Counted from the stretch's first letter, positions 23,543-34,329 are shown. The stretch is 64,000 bases of DNA from Microbacterium elymi (GCF_021582895.2 NZ_CP091139.2:3472001-3536000); one strand, 5' to 3'. The notes: generated by a model from the sequence alone, not told the origin. Numbers and translations: made by a program.

Positions 23543-23868
23543 GGCCGCTCCTTCCTGCGCCGCTGCGTGATCCGCCGCGAGCCCGCGATCAGGACCAGGG
23601 TGAGGTGGCACAGGAACGCCAGGAAGAACCCCTCTTCCAGAGGCAGCTCCGGCGCGAGCAGGATGCCGGTCATCACCGCGTTCTCGCCGCGGGCGAAGAT
23701 CCCCAGCGCGATGCCGCACAGGTCCCAGGCCAGAAAGAAGACGATTCCGCAGGCCAGCACGGACCCCGCCATGCGCGCGCTCCGACCGAACACGAGGTGG
23801 AACCGCAGGTCGATGAGGATGCTGCCGCCCAGGCAGATGAGCAGGACGGTCAGGTACAGCAGGCTCAC
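23539..23868 (-). CDS. crtYe: C50 carotenoid cyclase subunit (CrtYe/CrtYc type)
   Basis: Partner subunit of the heterodimeric lycopene cyclase. It is a 109-residue protein with three hydrophobic helices and the signature GILLAPELPLEEGFFLAFLCHLTLVLIAG, in which the PxEE element is the conserved acidic patch of these cyclases. The start at 23868 overlaps the crtI stop by 4 bases and its stop overlaps crtYf by 4, so the two subunits are coupled in translation. The frame is intact. Confidence 0.88.
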   Translation of the reverse strand: MSLLYLTVLLICLGGSILIDLRFHLVFGRSARMAGSVLACGIVFFLAWDLCGIALGIFARGENAVMTGILLAPELPLEEGFFLAFLCHLTLVLIAGSRRITQRRRKERP

Positions 23869-25429
23869 AGCGGTTCCGCCAGTCGCGCCGCCGAGGTGTC
23901 GCCGCGGAGTCGCTTGAGCACCAGCTCTGCGCTAATCAGGCACATCGGCAGGCCGATTCCGGGCAGCGTGCTCGAGCCGGCGTAGAGCAAGCCCGCAACC
24001 CGCGCAGACGCGTTCCGACCGCGCAGGAAAGCGCTCTGGCGCAGGGTGTGCGCCAGGCCCAGCGCCCCACCGCGCCACGAATTCAGGTCATCGGCGAAGT
24101 CGGCCGGGCCGATGGTGCGGCGCACGACGATGCGCTCGGCCAGGTCGGGGATGTCGGCCCACTCGACGATCTGCCGGATGGCACGGTCGGCCGTGGCCTC
24201 GACGTCGCCGGCCCCCGCCCCGGCGATCCCGCCGGCGCCGATCCCGGGGTCGGCAGGCACCGGAACGAGGATGAAGAGATTCTCGTCACCCTCCGGTGCG
24301 GCGCCCGGATCGGTCGCACTGGGGCGGCACACATAGATCGATGCGGGTGCGGGAATCGTGGTCGGGGGAGTGAAGATGGCCTCGAAGTTGGCCGTCCAGT
24401 CCCGGGTGAACAGCAGCGTGTGGTGCGCGAGCTCGGGCAGACCGCCCCGGACGCCGAGCATCACCAGGACCGCGCCCGGACCCGGATTGCGCTTTCGCCA
24501 CCACTTCTCCGGAAAGGTGCGCAGGTCGGCCGGCAGGCTGCGTCTCGGTGTGGTGCAAATCGGCCGTCGAGACCACCACGTCTGCCGCGAAGTGGTGGGT
24601 GTGCCCGTCCGGTCCTGTCGCCGTCACGCCCGTGACCTGCGCGCGGCCGCCGGCTGCCGTCGTGTCGATCCCGACCACCCGCTGCCGGGTGCGGATGACC
24701 GCACCCGCACGCCGGGCAAGATCGGCGATGGCGTCGATCACGACCCCGAAACCGCCCTGGGGATACCAGACTCCGTCGTCGAGGTCGAGGTGGCTCATCA
24801 GGTGGTACAGGCTCGGGGCCAGCTTCGGCGATGCCCCCAAGAAGACGGAGGGATAGCCCAGGACCTGGCGCAACCGCCGATCCCGGAAATGCCTGCGCGA
24901 TGAAGGAGTCCAGCGGCTGGAGCAGCAGTCGCGCCAGTCGTCCGGCGCGCGCGAGCAGTTCGGCCGAGATCAGTGGCCGATAGGACGCGTACGTGCTGTA
25001 GAGAAAACGGTCCACTGCGAGCCGATACGCCTCTGCCGCGGAGTCGAGGTACCGTTCCAGGCGGCGACCGGCACCTGGCTCAGCATGCTCGAACAGGTCG
25101 ACATTCGTTGCCCGGCCGGGTTTTATCTGCAGCGGCGGGTCATCCCCCTCGAACAGCACCCGATATCCGGGATCCAGCCGACTCAGGTGCAGTTCCTGGT
25201 CGGTGCTGGTGCCCAGCAGGCGGAAGAAGTGGTCGAAGACCTCGGGCATCAGATACCACGAGGGTCCGGTGTCGAACCGGAACCCGTCCTGCTCCCAGCG
25301 GCCGGCGCGCCCGCCCAGCTGATCGCGGGACTCCAGCAGGGTGACGTCGTCGCCGTCGCGCGCCAGCAGCGCGGCCGTGGCCAGTCCTGCGATCCCGCCG
25401 CCGATCACCACCACCCGCCGGCCGGTCAC
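23865..25429 (-). CDS. crtI: Phytoene desaturase
   Basis: FAD-dependent desaturase converting phytoene to lycopene. The dinucleotide-binding motif VVVIGGGIAGLATAALLARDG is at the N-terminus and the C-terminal carotenoid segment (GLLYAGSSTLPGIGLPMCLISAE) is complete. The start is GTG at 25427-25429, overlapping the crtB stop in a GTGA. Two frameshifts: an extra T near 24886 (FRDRRLRQVLGYPSVFLG expected) and an extra G in GCAGGC at 24533-24538 (ADLHHTETQLPADL expected). About 521 residues when repaired. Confidence 0.93.
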
Positions 25430-26321
25430 GGCATCCTCCGCGGGCGCACGCCCAGGCGCGCGCGCACGAGGATGGTGAGCTTGTGGAGATTCGACACCCG
25501 CACCCGGGTGGAGAGCAGCCGGTTCGCGTCGGTCCGTCGCAAGCCGGCGCGACAGCGCCGAGAATAGAGCGTGTGCGGCGGTGACGGCGGCGCGGCAGCT
25601 GGGCGGGAGCTCGGCGATGGCGGCCGCTGCGACGTTCAAGTCGGCGTCGATGTCGTCGAGGATGCGGTGCTTGTCGGCCTCGCAGAGCTCGTCGGGACGG
25701 ATACCGGGAAAGTAGCTGCGTCCCAGATCCTCCCAGTCCGCGGAGAGGTCGCGCAGGAAGTTCACCTTCTGGAACGCGGCGCCCAGGCGACGGGCGCCCT
25801 CCTCGAGCCGGCGCCGGGTCGCGGCGTCCACGGCGTCGTGGATGAGGAACGCGCGCAGGCACATCAGGCCGACGACCTCGGCGGAGCCGTGGATGTACTC
25901 GGCGACCTCTGGGACGGTGTACTCGGTGGACGTCACATCCCTGCACATCGACGCGAAGAACGGCGCGATCACGGTGTCGTCGATGCCTGCCTCGCGTGCG
26001 GTGTGCGCGAAGGCGTGCACGACGAGGTTCGCACTGTACCCGCCCGCGACCGCCTGCGCGGTCTCGGACTCGAGGGCATCCAGCAGGATTCGCTGTGCCC
26101 GCGGGTCCAGGCCAGCTTCGGCCGCCGCGCCGTCGACGACCTCATCGGCCACCCGGACGAGGGCATAGATGTTCCGCACGTGCGTGCGGGTGACCCGATC
26201 GAACAGGTACGTCGCCATCCCGAACGATGTCGAGTACTCGCCGATGACGCCCGCCGCGCTGCGCTTGCGCACATCGCGTGTACTGAATGAGGTCGGTCGC
26301 AGCAGTCGTGCCGGTCACCAT
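25426..26321 (-). CDS. crtB: Phytoene synthase
   Basis: Squalene/phytoene synthase joining two geranylgeranyl diphosphates. The Asp-rich motifs are RVADEVVDG (usual DxxxD) at about residues 55-60 and NFLRDLSADWEDLGRSYFP at about 165-180. ATG at 26321 overlaps the crtE end by 7 bases. Two insertions: GCTTGC at 26263-26268 on the plus strand and GCAAGC at 25539-25544 (SRRLRRTDANRLLSTRVRVSN expected). It ends in GTGA shared with crtI. About 297 residues when repaired. Confidence 0.93.
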
Positions 26322-27440
26322 GATCGCGCCCCGGCTTCGTGCGCGATGGAGACCAGACGTTCGTGCAGCGCCCTGGCAGGGTCGCTTCGCGCAGGGCCGC
26401 CTCGGCGGCCGCGACATGGTCGTCGATGAGTCCTTCTACAAACTCGCACGCGCCGGAGCCCATCAGGATCTCGCGGGCGCTGGCCACGTCGACATCTCCC
26501 GGGGCGCCGGCTTCCAGGATGAGCCGCAGGCGGGGACCGTGCTCCGTGCCGAGTGCATAGGCGACCAGAGGGGTCAGCTTCGCACGACAGATGTCCACCG
26601 AATTGCTCTTGCCTGTCACCGCCGGATCACCGAACACCCCGAGCAGGTCATCGCGCAGCTGGAACGCGATACCCGCACGGTGGCCGAAGCCGCTCAGTGC
26701 GTCCTGCTCGCGGCTGCCGGCGCCGGCGAGGATCGCGCCCGCTTGCAGCGGCGCCTGGAAGGAGTAGTGGGCGGTCTTGGCGCGGGTGACCGTGAGCGCG
26801 TCGGCGAGCGAGGGCGCCGCCGTCCCGACGCTGAGCGCCACGTCGCCCAGCTCGCCGGCTGCCGTGACCGACAGCGTCCGGTCCAGCAGGTCGAGCAGGC
26901 CCAGCCGCCTGCCCTCGTCGACGTCCAGACGTGCGATCAGCGCCTGTGCGGCGTGCGCAGCAGATCGCCGGCCAGAATTCCCGCCGCGCTCGACCAGGCC
27001 AGCGCCCCGTGCTCCGCGACACCGCACGAGCGCGCACCCGCGTAGAACTCACCGATCAGATTGGGCTTGCCGCGCCGCCGGGTATCGCCATCGATGACGT
27101 CGTCGTGCAGCGGAAAAGCGGTGTGCAGCAGTTCGAATGCGGCCGCGACCGCATCGGCGGCCTGTGGCCGGTCGAGCCCAGTTCACGGGCGGTGTGCAGC
27201 ACGAGTGCCGGGCGGATGCGCTTGCCCCCGAGGCTCGCTCTGCGCAGGGCGGCCCACAACGCCACGAAGTGCTCACCCTGGTCGCTTGCGAGCGTCTCCT
27301 TCTCATCGAAGAATCGCTGCAAGCCGCTCATCGACCCCGGCAAGGTGAAACACGGTGTCCGCTCCGCGCACGCTGGGCTGCCACGCGTGACCGAGGACGG
27401 GTCCCGCGTCATCCAGCACCACCTGGACGTCATTGCGCAT
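26315..27440 (-). CDS. crtE: Geranylgeranyl diphosphate synthase
   Basis: Trans-prenyltransferase giving GGPP for carotenoids. FARM is LLHDDVIDGDTRRRGKP; the second Asp motif is FQLRDDLLGVFGD. I place the start at 27440 (MRNDVQVV) because GGAGG lies 7 bases upstream; a more distal ATG at 27487 reads into a frame without similarity. Four indels: GCAAGC at 27319-27324, and lost G bases near 27166, 26954 and 26373. The repaired end is HEAGARSW at 26315. It is the first gene of the crt operon. Confidence 0.9.
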
Positions 27441-27476
27441 GACTGCCTCCAATCGCTCGCCAGGCTAGAAGGTAGC

Positions 27477-27508
27477 TTAGCATGCATTGATTTCGTCTCT
27501 ACAATGCA
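27477..27508 (+). promoter_or_regulatory. MarR operator and marR promoter in the crtE-marR intergenic
   Basis: TGCATTG (27483-27489) and CAATGCA (27502-27508) form a perfect inverted repeat with a 12-base spacer. It covers the TACAAT -10 box of marR (27500-27505), whose -35-like TTAGCA is at 27477-27482 with 17-base spacing. The marR ATG follows 6 bases after the -10 box. The site also lies ~45 bases upstream of the crtE start, so one regulator could control both directions. Confidence 0.7.
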
Positions 27509-27511
27509 GAT

Positions 27512-28090
27512 ATGGCCAGTCGCCGAAGGCGCGATCCGCAGCAGGCGGATCGCATGGTCGACCCGCGCGTGATAGACCCGGAGCAGGAGCTCGTCGAGTA
27601 CGGCTCTCTGACCGAAGCCGAGATCGCTCAGGTGGTGCGCGTGCTCACCGGCATTCGCCGGTGGCGGGAGGCCGAGCAGCGGCTGAGCCTGTCATCGCGT
27701 GACCGGATGAAGCTGAACGAGACGGACATGCAGGCGCTTCGTTTCCTTGTCGTCGCCAAGAACGACGGTCGACTGGTCACGCCCGGCTCGCTGGCCGAAT
27801 ATCTGGGAATCTCATCGGCATCCACGACCAAGCTTCTGGATCGGCTCGCGGCGGCCGGGCACATCGAGCGCGCCGCGCACCCGACCGATCGCCGCGCCCT
27901 GACCATCCGCATCACTCAGCAGACCCATGAGCAGGTGCGTGACACGGTCGGTCGCACCCATGCCCGGCGGTTCGAGGTCGCAGTGGGGATGTCCCCCGCG
28001 GAACGGGACACCGTCATCCGATTCCTCGATGACCTCAGTCAGACGGCCGAAGCGGGCGCCACCGCCGGCGAGTCCGAATCCTCTCCGTGA
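27512..28090 (+). CDS. MarR family regulator of the carotenoid operon
   Basis: Winged-helix MarR protein of 192 residues. The DNA-binding core runs from NETDMQALRFLVVAKNDG through LAEYLGISSASTTKLLDRLAAAGHIERAAHPTDRRAL, with the wing D-x-R-A conserved. It is divergent from crtE, with an inverted repeat between them. In Corynebacterium glutamicum the MarR-type CrtR in the same position represses crtE and responds to GGPP; the same role is inferred here. The leaderless ATG at 27512 is supported by the TACAAT box. The frame is intact. Confidence 0.88.
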   Translation: MASRRRRDPQQADRMVDPRVIDPEQELVEYGSLTEAEIAQVVRVLTGIRRWREAEQRLSLSSRDRMKLNETDMQALRFLVVAKNDGRLVTPGSLAEYLGISSASTTKLLDRLAAAGHIERAAHPTDRRALTIRITQQTHEQVRDTVGRTHARRFEVAVGMSPAERDTVIRFLDDLSQTAEAGATAGESESSP

Positions 28091-28114
28091 GCGGCTGCCG
28101 GTGAATGATGTCTG

Positions 28115-28604
28115 CTACGCGGGCAGGTTCGCCTCGATGAGCTCGACGACCGCGGGGTCATCGGGCACCGTCGCGGAGCGGAACCGGTGGACCTGCCCGG
28201 TGGGCGTGAGCACGAATTTCTCGAAGTTCCAGGCGACCGGGCCGGCTGTGCCGGCGGCATCCGCGGTCTGCGTCAGCGCCTGATACAGCGGGGCCGCACC
28301 GCTGCCGTTGACCTCGACCTTGTCCAACACCGGGAAGGTCACGCCCCAGGTCGTGGTGCAGTAGTCCACGATCTCGTCGATCGTTCCCGGCTCCTGGTTC
28401 TTGAACTGGTTGCAGGGGAAGCCGAGCACGCTGAATCCGCGGTCGCCGTAGGTCTGCTGCAGCTTCTCCAACTGCTCGTACTGCGGGGTGAATCCGCACC
28501 GCGAGGCGACGTTGACGATCATCAGCACCGGGGAGTCGAAGTCGCCGAGGGTGGCGGTGCCGCCGTCGGCGGTCTGGAAGGGGATGTCGTGCAGATCGGT
28601 CATG
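28115..28604 (-). CDS. Glutathione peroxidase family (thiol peroxidase)
   Basis: Peroxiredoxin-like Gpx reducing hydroperoxides, in actinobacteria probably with thioredoxin or mycothiol rather than glutathione. The peroxidatic Cys is at residue 36 (NVASRCGFTPQY); the Gln is in GFPCNQF, and Trp-Asn are in WNFEKF. It is 162 residues, Cys form, not Sec. The start at 28604 is 7 bases after a TAGGCT -10 box read on the minus strand (28612-28617). Convergent with marR, 24 bases apart; intact. Confidence 0.92.
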
Positions 28605-28660
28605 ATCCACAGCCTAGGCGCGCGCAGCCACGGCGGCCGCCGGTCTGGGAGAATGGACGG

Positions 28661-29825
28661 GTGACTGTCGCGACCGCTCCCGCCCGCACCCTGCGCATCG
28701 GGCCCATCGAGCTCGACGCGCCGGTCGTGCTGGCGCCGATGGCGGGCATCACGAACACGGCATTCCGGCGGCTCTGCCGTGAGTACGGCGCGGGGCTGTA
28801 CGTGAGCGAGATGATCACCACCCGTGCCCTCGTGGAGCGCAACCAGACCACGATGCGGCTGATCCGCCACCACGAATCCGAGTCGCTGCGCTCGATCCAG
28901 CTGTACGGGGTCGATCCCCGGACGGTCGCCGACGCGGTGCGGATGCTGGTGGCCGAGGACCGCGCCGACCACATCGACATGAACTTCGGCTGCCCGGTGC
29001 CCAAGGTCACCCGCAAGGGCGGGGAGCAAGCTCTGCCCTGGAAGCTGGACCTGTTCCGCGGCATCGTGACCGAGGCCGTGCGCGCCGCCGGCCCGATCCC
29101 GGTCACGGTCAAGATGCGCAAGGGCATCGACGACGACCACCTCACCTACCTCGAGGCGGCGCGCATCGCCGAGGACGCCGGGGTCGCGGCGATCGCCCTG
29201 CACGCCCGCACCGCGTCGCAGTTCTACTCCGGCCACGCCGACTGGGCGGCCATCGCCGCGCTGAAGGAGGCCGTGACCGGCGTCCCGGTCCTCGGCAACG
29301 GCGACATCTGGTCGGCCGAGGATGCGCAAGCGGATGATGGATGAGACCGGGTGCGACGGCGTGGTCGTCGGGCGCGGATGCCTCGGCCGCCCCTGGCTGT
29401 TCGGCGACCTCGCGCGGGCCCTGGGCCGCGACGGCGCCGCCGCCGGCGCACCCGTGGACGCGACGCTCGGGTTCGTCGCCCGGGCGTTCCGCCGCCACGC
29501 CGAGCTGCTGGTGGAGTTCTTCGAGGATGAGGATCGCGGCTGCCGCGACATCCGCAAGCACGTCGCCTGGTACTTCAAGGGCTACCCGGTCGGCGGCGAG
29601 CTGCGGGCACGGCTGGCCACGGCATCCACGCTCGCCGAGATCGACACGCTGCTCGGCGAGCTCGATCAGGACCTGCCCTACCCGGGCGCGGCGGCCGAAG
29701 GCCAGCGCGGGCGCGCCGGCACGCCCAAGCGCACGGCGCTGCCCGAGCGGTGGCTGGACTCCCGCGAGATCGGCGCCCACGCGGCATCGCTGACCGAGTC
29801 GGAGGCCGATACGAGTGGCGGCTGA
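28661..29825 (+). CDS. dusB: tRNA-dihydrouridine synthase DusB
   Basis: FMN enzyme reducing uridines in the tRNA D loop. It has [23 protein letters not shown] at the N-terminus, the family motif [20 protein letters not shown] with the catalytic Cys, and [24 protein letters not shown] near the FMN phosphate. GTG 28661 is 6 bases after GAGAAT (28649-28654), a leaderless pattern. One insertion, GCAAGC at 29326-29331 (AEDAQRMMDETG expected). The 3' end overlaps dgt by 11 bases. Confidence 0.94.
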
Positions 29826-31202
29826 GGGCGCGTCCGCGGTCGGCGTCTCTCCGGGCCGGCCGAGCGGATACGACGATGCGGACGCCGCGCGCTTCCACGG
29901 GGAGCAGCACCGCTCCCAGCGCGACGACTTCGCCCGCGACCGCGCGCGCGTGCTGCACTCGGCGGCCCTGCGGCGCCTGGCCGCGAAGACCCAGGTGCTC
30001 AGCCCGGCCTCGCCGGCGGACTTCGCGCGCAACCGGCTGACGCATTCGCTCGAGGTCGCGCAGGTCGGACGCGAGCTGGCCACCGCGCTGCGGCTGTCGC
30101 CGGACGTGGTCGACACGGCGTGTCTGAACCATGACCTGGGCCACCCGCCGTTCGGCCACAACGGCGAACGCGCCATGAACGACTGGGCCGAGGGGATCGG
30201 CGGGTTCGAGGGCAACGCGCAGACGCTGCGGATCGTGACCCGGCTCGAGCCCAAGGTGCTGGGTCCGGACGGGACCACGTACGGCCTGAACCTCACGCGA
30301 GCCAGCCTGGACGCGACCTGCAAGTACCCGTGGACGGCCGATCGCCCCCTGCCGGACGCCGGCGGACGGCTGAAGTTCGGCGTGTATGCCGAGGACGAAG
30401 CCGTCTTCCACTGGATGCGCGCGGACGCCCCCGGACGGGTGCGGTGCATCGAAGCCGAGGTGATGGACCTCTCCGACGACATCGCCTACTCGGTGCACGA
30501 CTTCGAGGACGCCGTGGTCAACGGCTATCTCGACCCGGCCCGACTGACCGCTCCCAGCGAGCACGAGGCCCTCCTGGACGCCATCCAGTCCTGGGTCGGC
30601 TTCGACTTCCACCGGGACGAGCTGGCCGAGGCGCTGCACCGGCTCACCGCGCTCGGCCAGTGGCTGACCGCCTTCGACGGCTCGCGGGCGGCGCTGGCGC
30701 GGCTGAAGAACCTGACCAGCGACCTGATCGGGCGCTTCGCCCGTGCCGCGACATCCGCGACCCGTGAGGCCTACGACACCCCGGTGCTCACCCGCTACCG
30801 CGCGCACGTGGTGGTGCCCCGGGTGATCGAGGTCGAGATGGCGGTGCTCAAGGGCGTGATCGGCGCGTTCGTGGTCTCGATCGAAGGACGCAAGGAGCTG
30901 TACAAGGAGCAGCGCCGCGTGCTCAAGCGCCTCGCCGACGCCCTGTGGCAGCATCCGAGCAGCTGGACGCGGTGTACGCCGGCGACTTCGCTGCCGCACA
31001 GACGGATGCCGCGGCCCGTCGCGTGATCGTCGACCAGGTCGCCAGCCTGACCGACCAGCGCGCCCTCGCCTGGCACGCCCGACTGGTCGGTCCGGTCGAC
31101 GGCCCCTCGCTCGGCGTCTGGATCCCGACGCTCCAGGTGGCCGAGCCCCGCCTGCCGGAACGCGGGCCGGCCGCACCGGCGCGCACGACGGGACGGCACT
31201 GA
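29815..31202 (+). CDS. dgt: Deoxyguanosinetriphosphate triphosphohydrolase-like protein
   Basis: HD-domain dNTP triphosphohydrolase. The metal motif is H...HD...[25 protein letters not shown] and, later, [18 protein letters not shown]. About 460 residues when repaired, typical for the actinobacterial Dgt that lies before dnaG. A single missing C near 30955 (WQHPEQLDAVY expected) breaks the frame. GTG 29815 overlaps the dusB end; its stop shares bases with the dnaG ATG, so dusB-dgt-dnaG form one operon. Confidence 0.94.
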
Positions 31203-33061
31203 TGGCCGGCCGGATCGCGCAGGCCGACATCGACGAGGTCAAGGCCCGGGTCGACATCGCCGACGTGATCGGAGAGCGGGTCGCCCTCAAGCCCGCCGGG
31301 ATCGGCTCGCTGAAGGGGCTGTGCCCGTTCCACGACGAACGCAGCCCGAGTTTCAACGTCCGGCCCCAGGTCGGCTTCTACCACTGCTTCGGGTGCGGCG
31401 AATCGGGCGACGTGTACACGTTCCTCCGGCAGATGGACCATCTCACGTTCACCGAGGCGGTCGAGCGGATGGCCGCCCGCATCGGGTTCACCCTGCACTA
31501 CGAAGAGGGCGGGGCGGCGCCGGAGACATCCGGCCGCTCGCGCCTGTACGCGGCCAACGCCGCCGCCGGCGAGTGGTTCCGGACGCAGCTGGTCACGCCG
31601 GCGGCCGACATCGGCCGCCGATTCCTCGGGGAGCGGGGCTTCGATGCGGGCGCGGCCGCCCACTTCGGGGTCGGATTCGCGCCGAAGGGGTGGTCCGGAC
31701 TGCTGGACGCGCTGACCAAGCAGGGGTTCACCCGGGACGAGCTGCTGGCGGCCGGTCTCGTCTCGCAGGGGCAGCGCGGCGTGTACGACCGCTTCCGTGG
31801 CCGCCTCATCTGGCCGATCCGCGCCATCACCGGGCAGACGGTCGGGTTCGGCGCACGCCGGCTGCTCGAGGACGACACGGGCCCGAAGTACCTGAACACG
31901 CCCGAGACCGTGCTCTACAAGAAGACACAGGTGCTGTACGGGCTGGACCTGGCCAAGCGCGACATCTCCCGCGGCGACCCGCGACGCGTGGTCGTGGTCG
32001 AGGGCTACACCGATGTGATGGCCTGCCACCTGGCCGGGGTGACGACCGCGGTGGCCACCTGTGGCACGGCGTTCGGGGCCGACCACATGGGCATCCTGCG
32101 GCGGGTGGTCGGCGACGACGGATCCGCTGAGGTGGTGTTCACATTCGACCCCGACGCGGCGGGCCAGAAGGCCGCGGTGCGCGCGTTCGCCTCGACGAAG
32201 GGGCTGGCGGCGCAGAGCTTCGTCGCCGTCGCCCCCGAGGGGCTCGACCCGTGCGACCTGCGACTGCAGCGGGGGATGCCGCGGTCCGGTCGCTGATGGA
32301 CACCAAGGTGCCGATGTTCGAGTTCGTCATCGATCAGCGGATCGCCGGCTACGAGCTGGGGTCGGTCGAGGGGCGGATCGGCGCGCTGCGCGCGGCCGCG
32401 CCGATCGTCGCCGAGCTGCGCGACCCGATCATGCGCCGCGAGTACGAGCGCGTGCTCGCGCGCCGCCTGGGCATGGACACCGGGGAGGTGCACGGCGCCG
32501 TGACGCGGGCGTCCCAGACCGAGAGCCGGGATGCCGCATCCGCCCGCCGCACCGAGCCCGAGCCGGCTCCCGCGGTCGCCCCGGAGCCTGCGCGTGACGG
32601 TGGCGAGCCTGCCGCGCACGGCCGATGTCGTGCTCGAACGCGACGCGCTGATGGGCTTCCTCCAGTACGGGCATCGGATCGACCCGGAGCTGTGGCAGCG
32701 CGCCGTGCAGCTGCCGCTGCGGCATCCCGCCCTCGACGCGGTGCGGCAGAGCGTGGCCGCCGCGTCCGACCTTTCGCGCCCCGGCTGGGCGGTCGAGGCG
32801 GTGTCGGCGGTCCGCGAGCCGTACCGGTCGCTGGCCGCCGAGCTGCTGACCGGCGAGTTCCCCGCCCGCGACGACGACCATGCCACCGTGTCGGCGCAGG
32901 ATCTGGCCCGGCGGCTGATCACCCGCTCGATCGACGCGCGCAAGCGCGAGCTGCTCGGCGCCGTCCAGCGCGTCCCCGCGGACTCCGAGGAGGGCCGTGC
33001 CGTGCGCCTGCAGCTGCGCGAGCTGGATGCCGACCGGCAGCGCCTCCGCGCCGAGTCGTAG
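31202..33061 (+). CDS. dnaG: DNA primase
   Basis: Replicative primase. Zinc-binding domain: [11 protein letters not shown] then [10 protein letters not shown] (residues ~40-65). TOPRIM domain: [17 protein letters not shown] and [13 protein letters not shown]. The C-terminal DnaB-binding part includes [18 protein letters not shown]. Two frameshifts: a missing G near 32274 ([11 protein letters not shown] expected) and an extra C in GCCTGC at 32586-32591 ([11 protein letters not shown] expected). About 619 residues when repaired. The gene is essential, so the breaks are most likely sequencing artefacts. Confidence 0.95.
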
Positions 33062-33097
33062 CTGGCGGACGGCCCGCGGACAGGGCAGGATGAGGGG

Positions 33098-33889
33098 ATG
33101 GCCCGCCACCGCGACGCCGACGTCGCCATCCGCTGCAGCGACCTGTCGATCACCCGCGCCTCGGCGCGCGGAACGGCGACCGAGCGCGTGGTCGACGGCG
33201 TCGACTTCACACTCGCACACGGACGCAGTCTGGCCGTGCTGGGCCCCACCGGTGCCGGAAAGTCCAGCCTCGGCGCGGTGCTCGCCGGCACTGACGAGCC
33301 CGGGTTGGCCGTGGTGGGCGGCGACGCGCGGGTGCAGGGCATCCCGGTGCGCCGGCCCGGCCGGGCTCATCGCACGCTCACCTACCTCGTCGGATATCTG
33401 GGCCAGGGGGCGGGGACGCGCCTGCCGGCTCGGCTGACGGTCGAAGAGGTGATCTCGTCACCGGTGACCAGCCGCGACCGGCGCGTGAACAAGCGCGCCC
33501 TCGCGCTGCGTGTGGCCGCGCTGCTGGACGAGCTGAAGCTCCCACTCGGGATGACGGTGAAGTACCCGTACGAGCTCAGCGCGGGAATGCGGCAGCGCGT
33601 GGCGCTGGCCCGCGCCCTCATGCTCGACCCGAAGCTGCTGGTCGCCGATGACCTGTTCGCCAATCTGGACGTGCAGGCCCGCGCGGCGGTGGTGGAGGCC
33701 ATCCGACGGCGCTGTGACGGCTACGGCATGTCGACCCTGCTGATCGGCAACGATCGCGACGGCATCCGCGCACTCGGCGCGGAGGTCCTGATCCTGCGCT
33801 CCGGCCACGTCGTGGCGTGCGGCGCCAACGTCGACGACGTGCTGTGGACGCCCAGCGCGGGAGCGGACAGACGCCTGATCGCGTCGTGA
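33098..33889 (+). CDS. Orphan ABC transporter ATP-binding protein
   Basis: ATPase subunit of the oligopeptide-type ABC class. Walker A is GPTGAGKSS (about residues 48-56), signature LSAGMRQRVALARAL, and Walker B LLVADDLFANLD, in which D-D replaces the common D-E; so the catalytic Glu is changed to Asp. A switch-His is replaced by GND. No permease or binding-protein gene is adjacent. It may be a partner of a remote transporter or a weakly active ATPase. 263 residues, intact. Confidence 0.8.
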   Translation: MARHRDADVAIRCSDLSITRASARGTATERVVDGVDFTLAHGRSLAVLGPTGAGKSSLGAVLAGTDEPGLAVVGGDARVQGIPVRRPGRAHRTLTYLVGYLGQGAGTRLPARLTVEEVISSPVTSRDRRVNKRALALRVAALLDELKLPLGMTVKYPYELSAGMRQRVALARALMLDPKLLVADDLFANLDVQARAAVVEAIRRRCDGYGMSTLLIGNDRDGIRALGAEVLILRSGHVVACGANVDDVLWTPSAGADRRLIAS

Positions 33890-33946
33890 CCGCCCGCGGA
33901 AGTTTGCTACGATTGTCTGGTCGCTCGCCGCAATGCGAGCGGATAT

Positions 33947-34019
33947 TCCTCCATAGCTCAATTGGCAGAGCAATCGGCTGTTAACCGGTAGGTTCTTGGT
34001 TCGAGTCCAAGTGGGGGAG
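33947..34019 (+). tRNA. tRNA-Asn (GTT)
   Basis: Full cloverleaf: acceptor TCCTCCA pairs with TGGGGGA, the D arm carries AGCTCAATTGGCAGAGC, the anticodon loop is CTGTTAA with GTT, and the T arm contains GGTTCGAGTCC. The CCA is not encoded. A terminator follows directly at 34022-34054. Confidence 0.95.
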
Positions 34020-34021
34020 CG

Positions 34022-34054
34022 AAAAGGCCTCGGGCTCCACCCCGGGGCCTTTTT
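34022..34054 (+). terminator. Rho-independent terminator after tRNA-Asn
   Basis: AAAAGGCC-TCGGG, loop CTCCAC, CCCGG-GGCC and then TTTTT. The strong GC stem and five T residues begin three bases after the tRNA, making this the clearest intrinsic terminator in the window. Confidence 0.9.
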
Positions 34055-34108
34055 CCTGTTCACCGCAAGGGTGTATCGCCCGCGGCGCCTCCTCGCTACG
34101 GTGGGGGC

Positions 34109-34271
34109 ATGAGCATCCTCCTCATCATCCTGGCGGTGATCGCCATCGTCCTGCTCTTCGTGGGCGGGTTCATCGCGGCCGTGAAGTGGCTGCCTGTGGG
34201 TCGGCCTGATCCTGCTGGTGATCGCGGTCATCGCCTGGCTGCTGCGCGTGATCGCGGGCCGTCGGGCATAG
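34109..34271 (+). CDS. Small two-helix membrane protein
   Basis: After removing one extra C in GCTGCC at 34189-34194, this is a 53-residue protein with two hydrophobic helices (LLIILAVIAIVLLFVGGFIA and LILLVIAVIAWLLRVIAG) and a basic tail RRA. ATG 34109 is 6 bases after TACGGT (34097-34102), matching the leaderless pattern seen elsewhere. Without repair the second helix is lost. Similar small proteins are annotated as hypothetical in actinobacteria; no function can be assigned. Confidence 0.65.
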
Positions 34272-34329
34272 GCGCTGCAGTCCGGCGTCCGGAGCACGAC
34301 GCATGCCCGGGTAGGCTTTCTGCTCGGGC

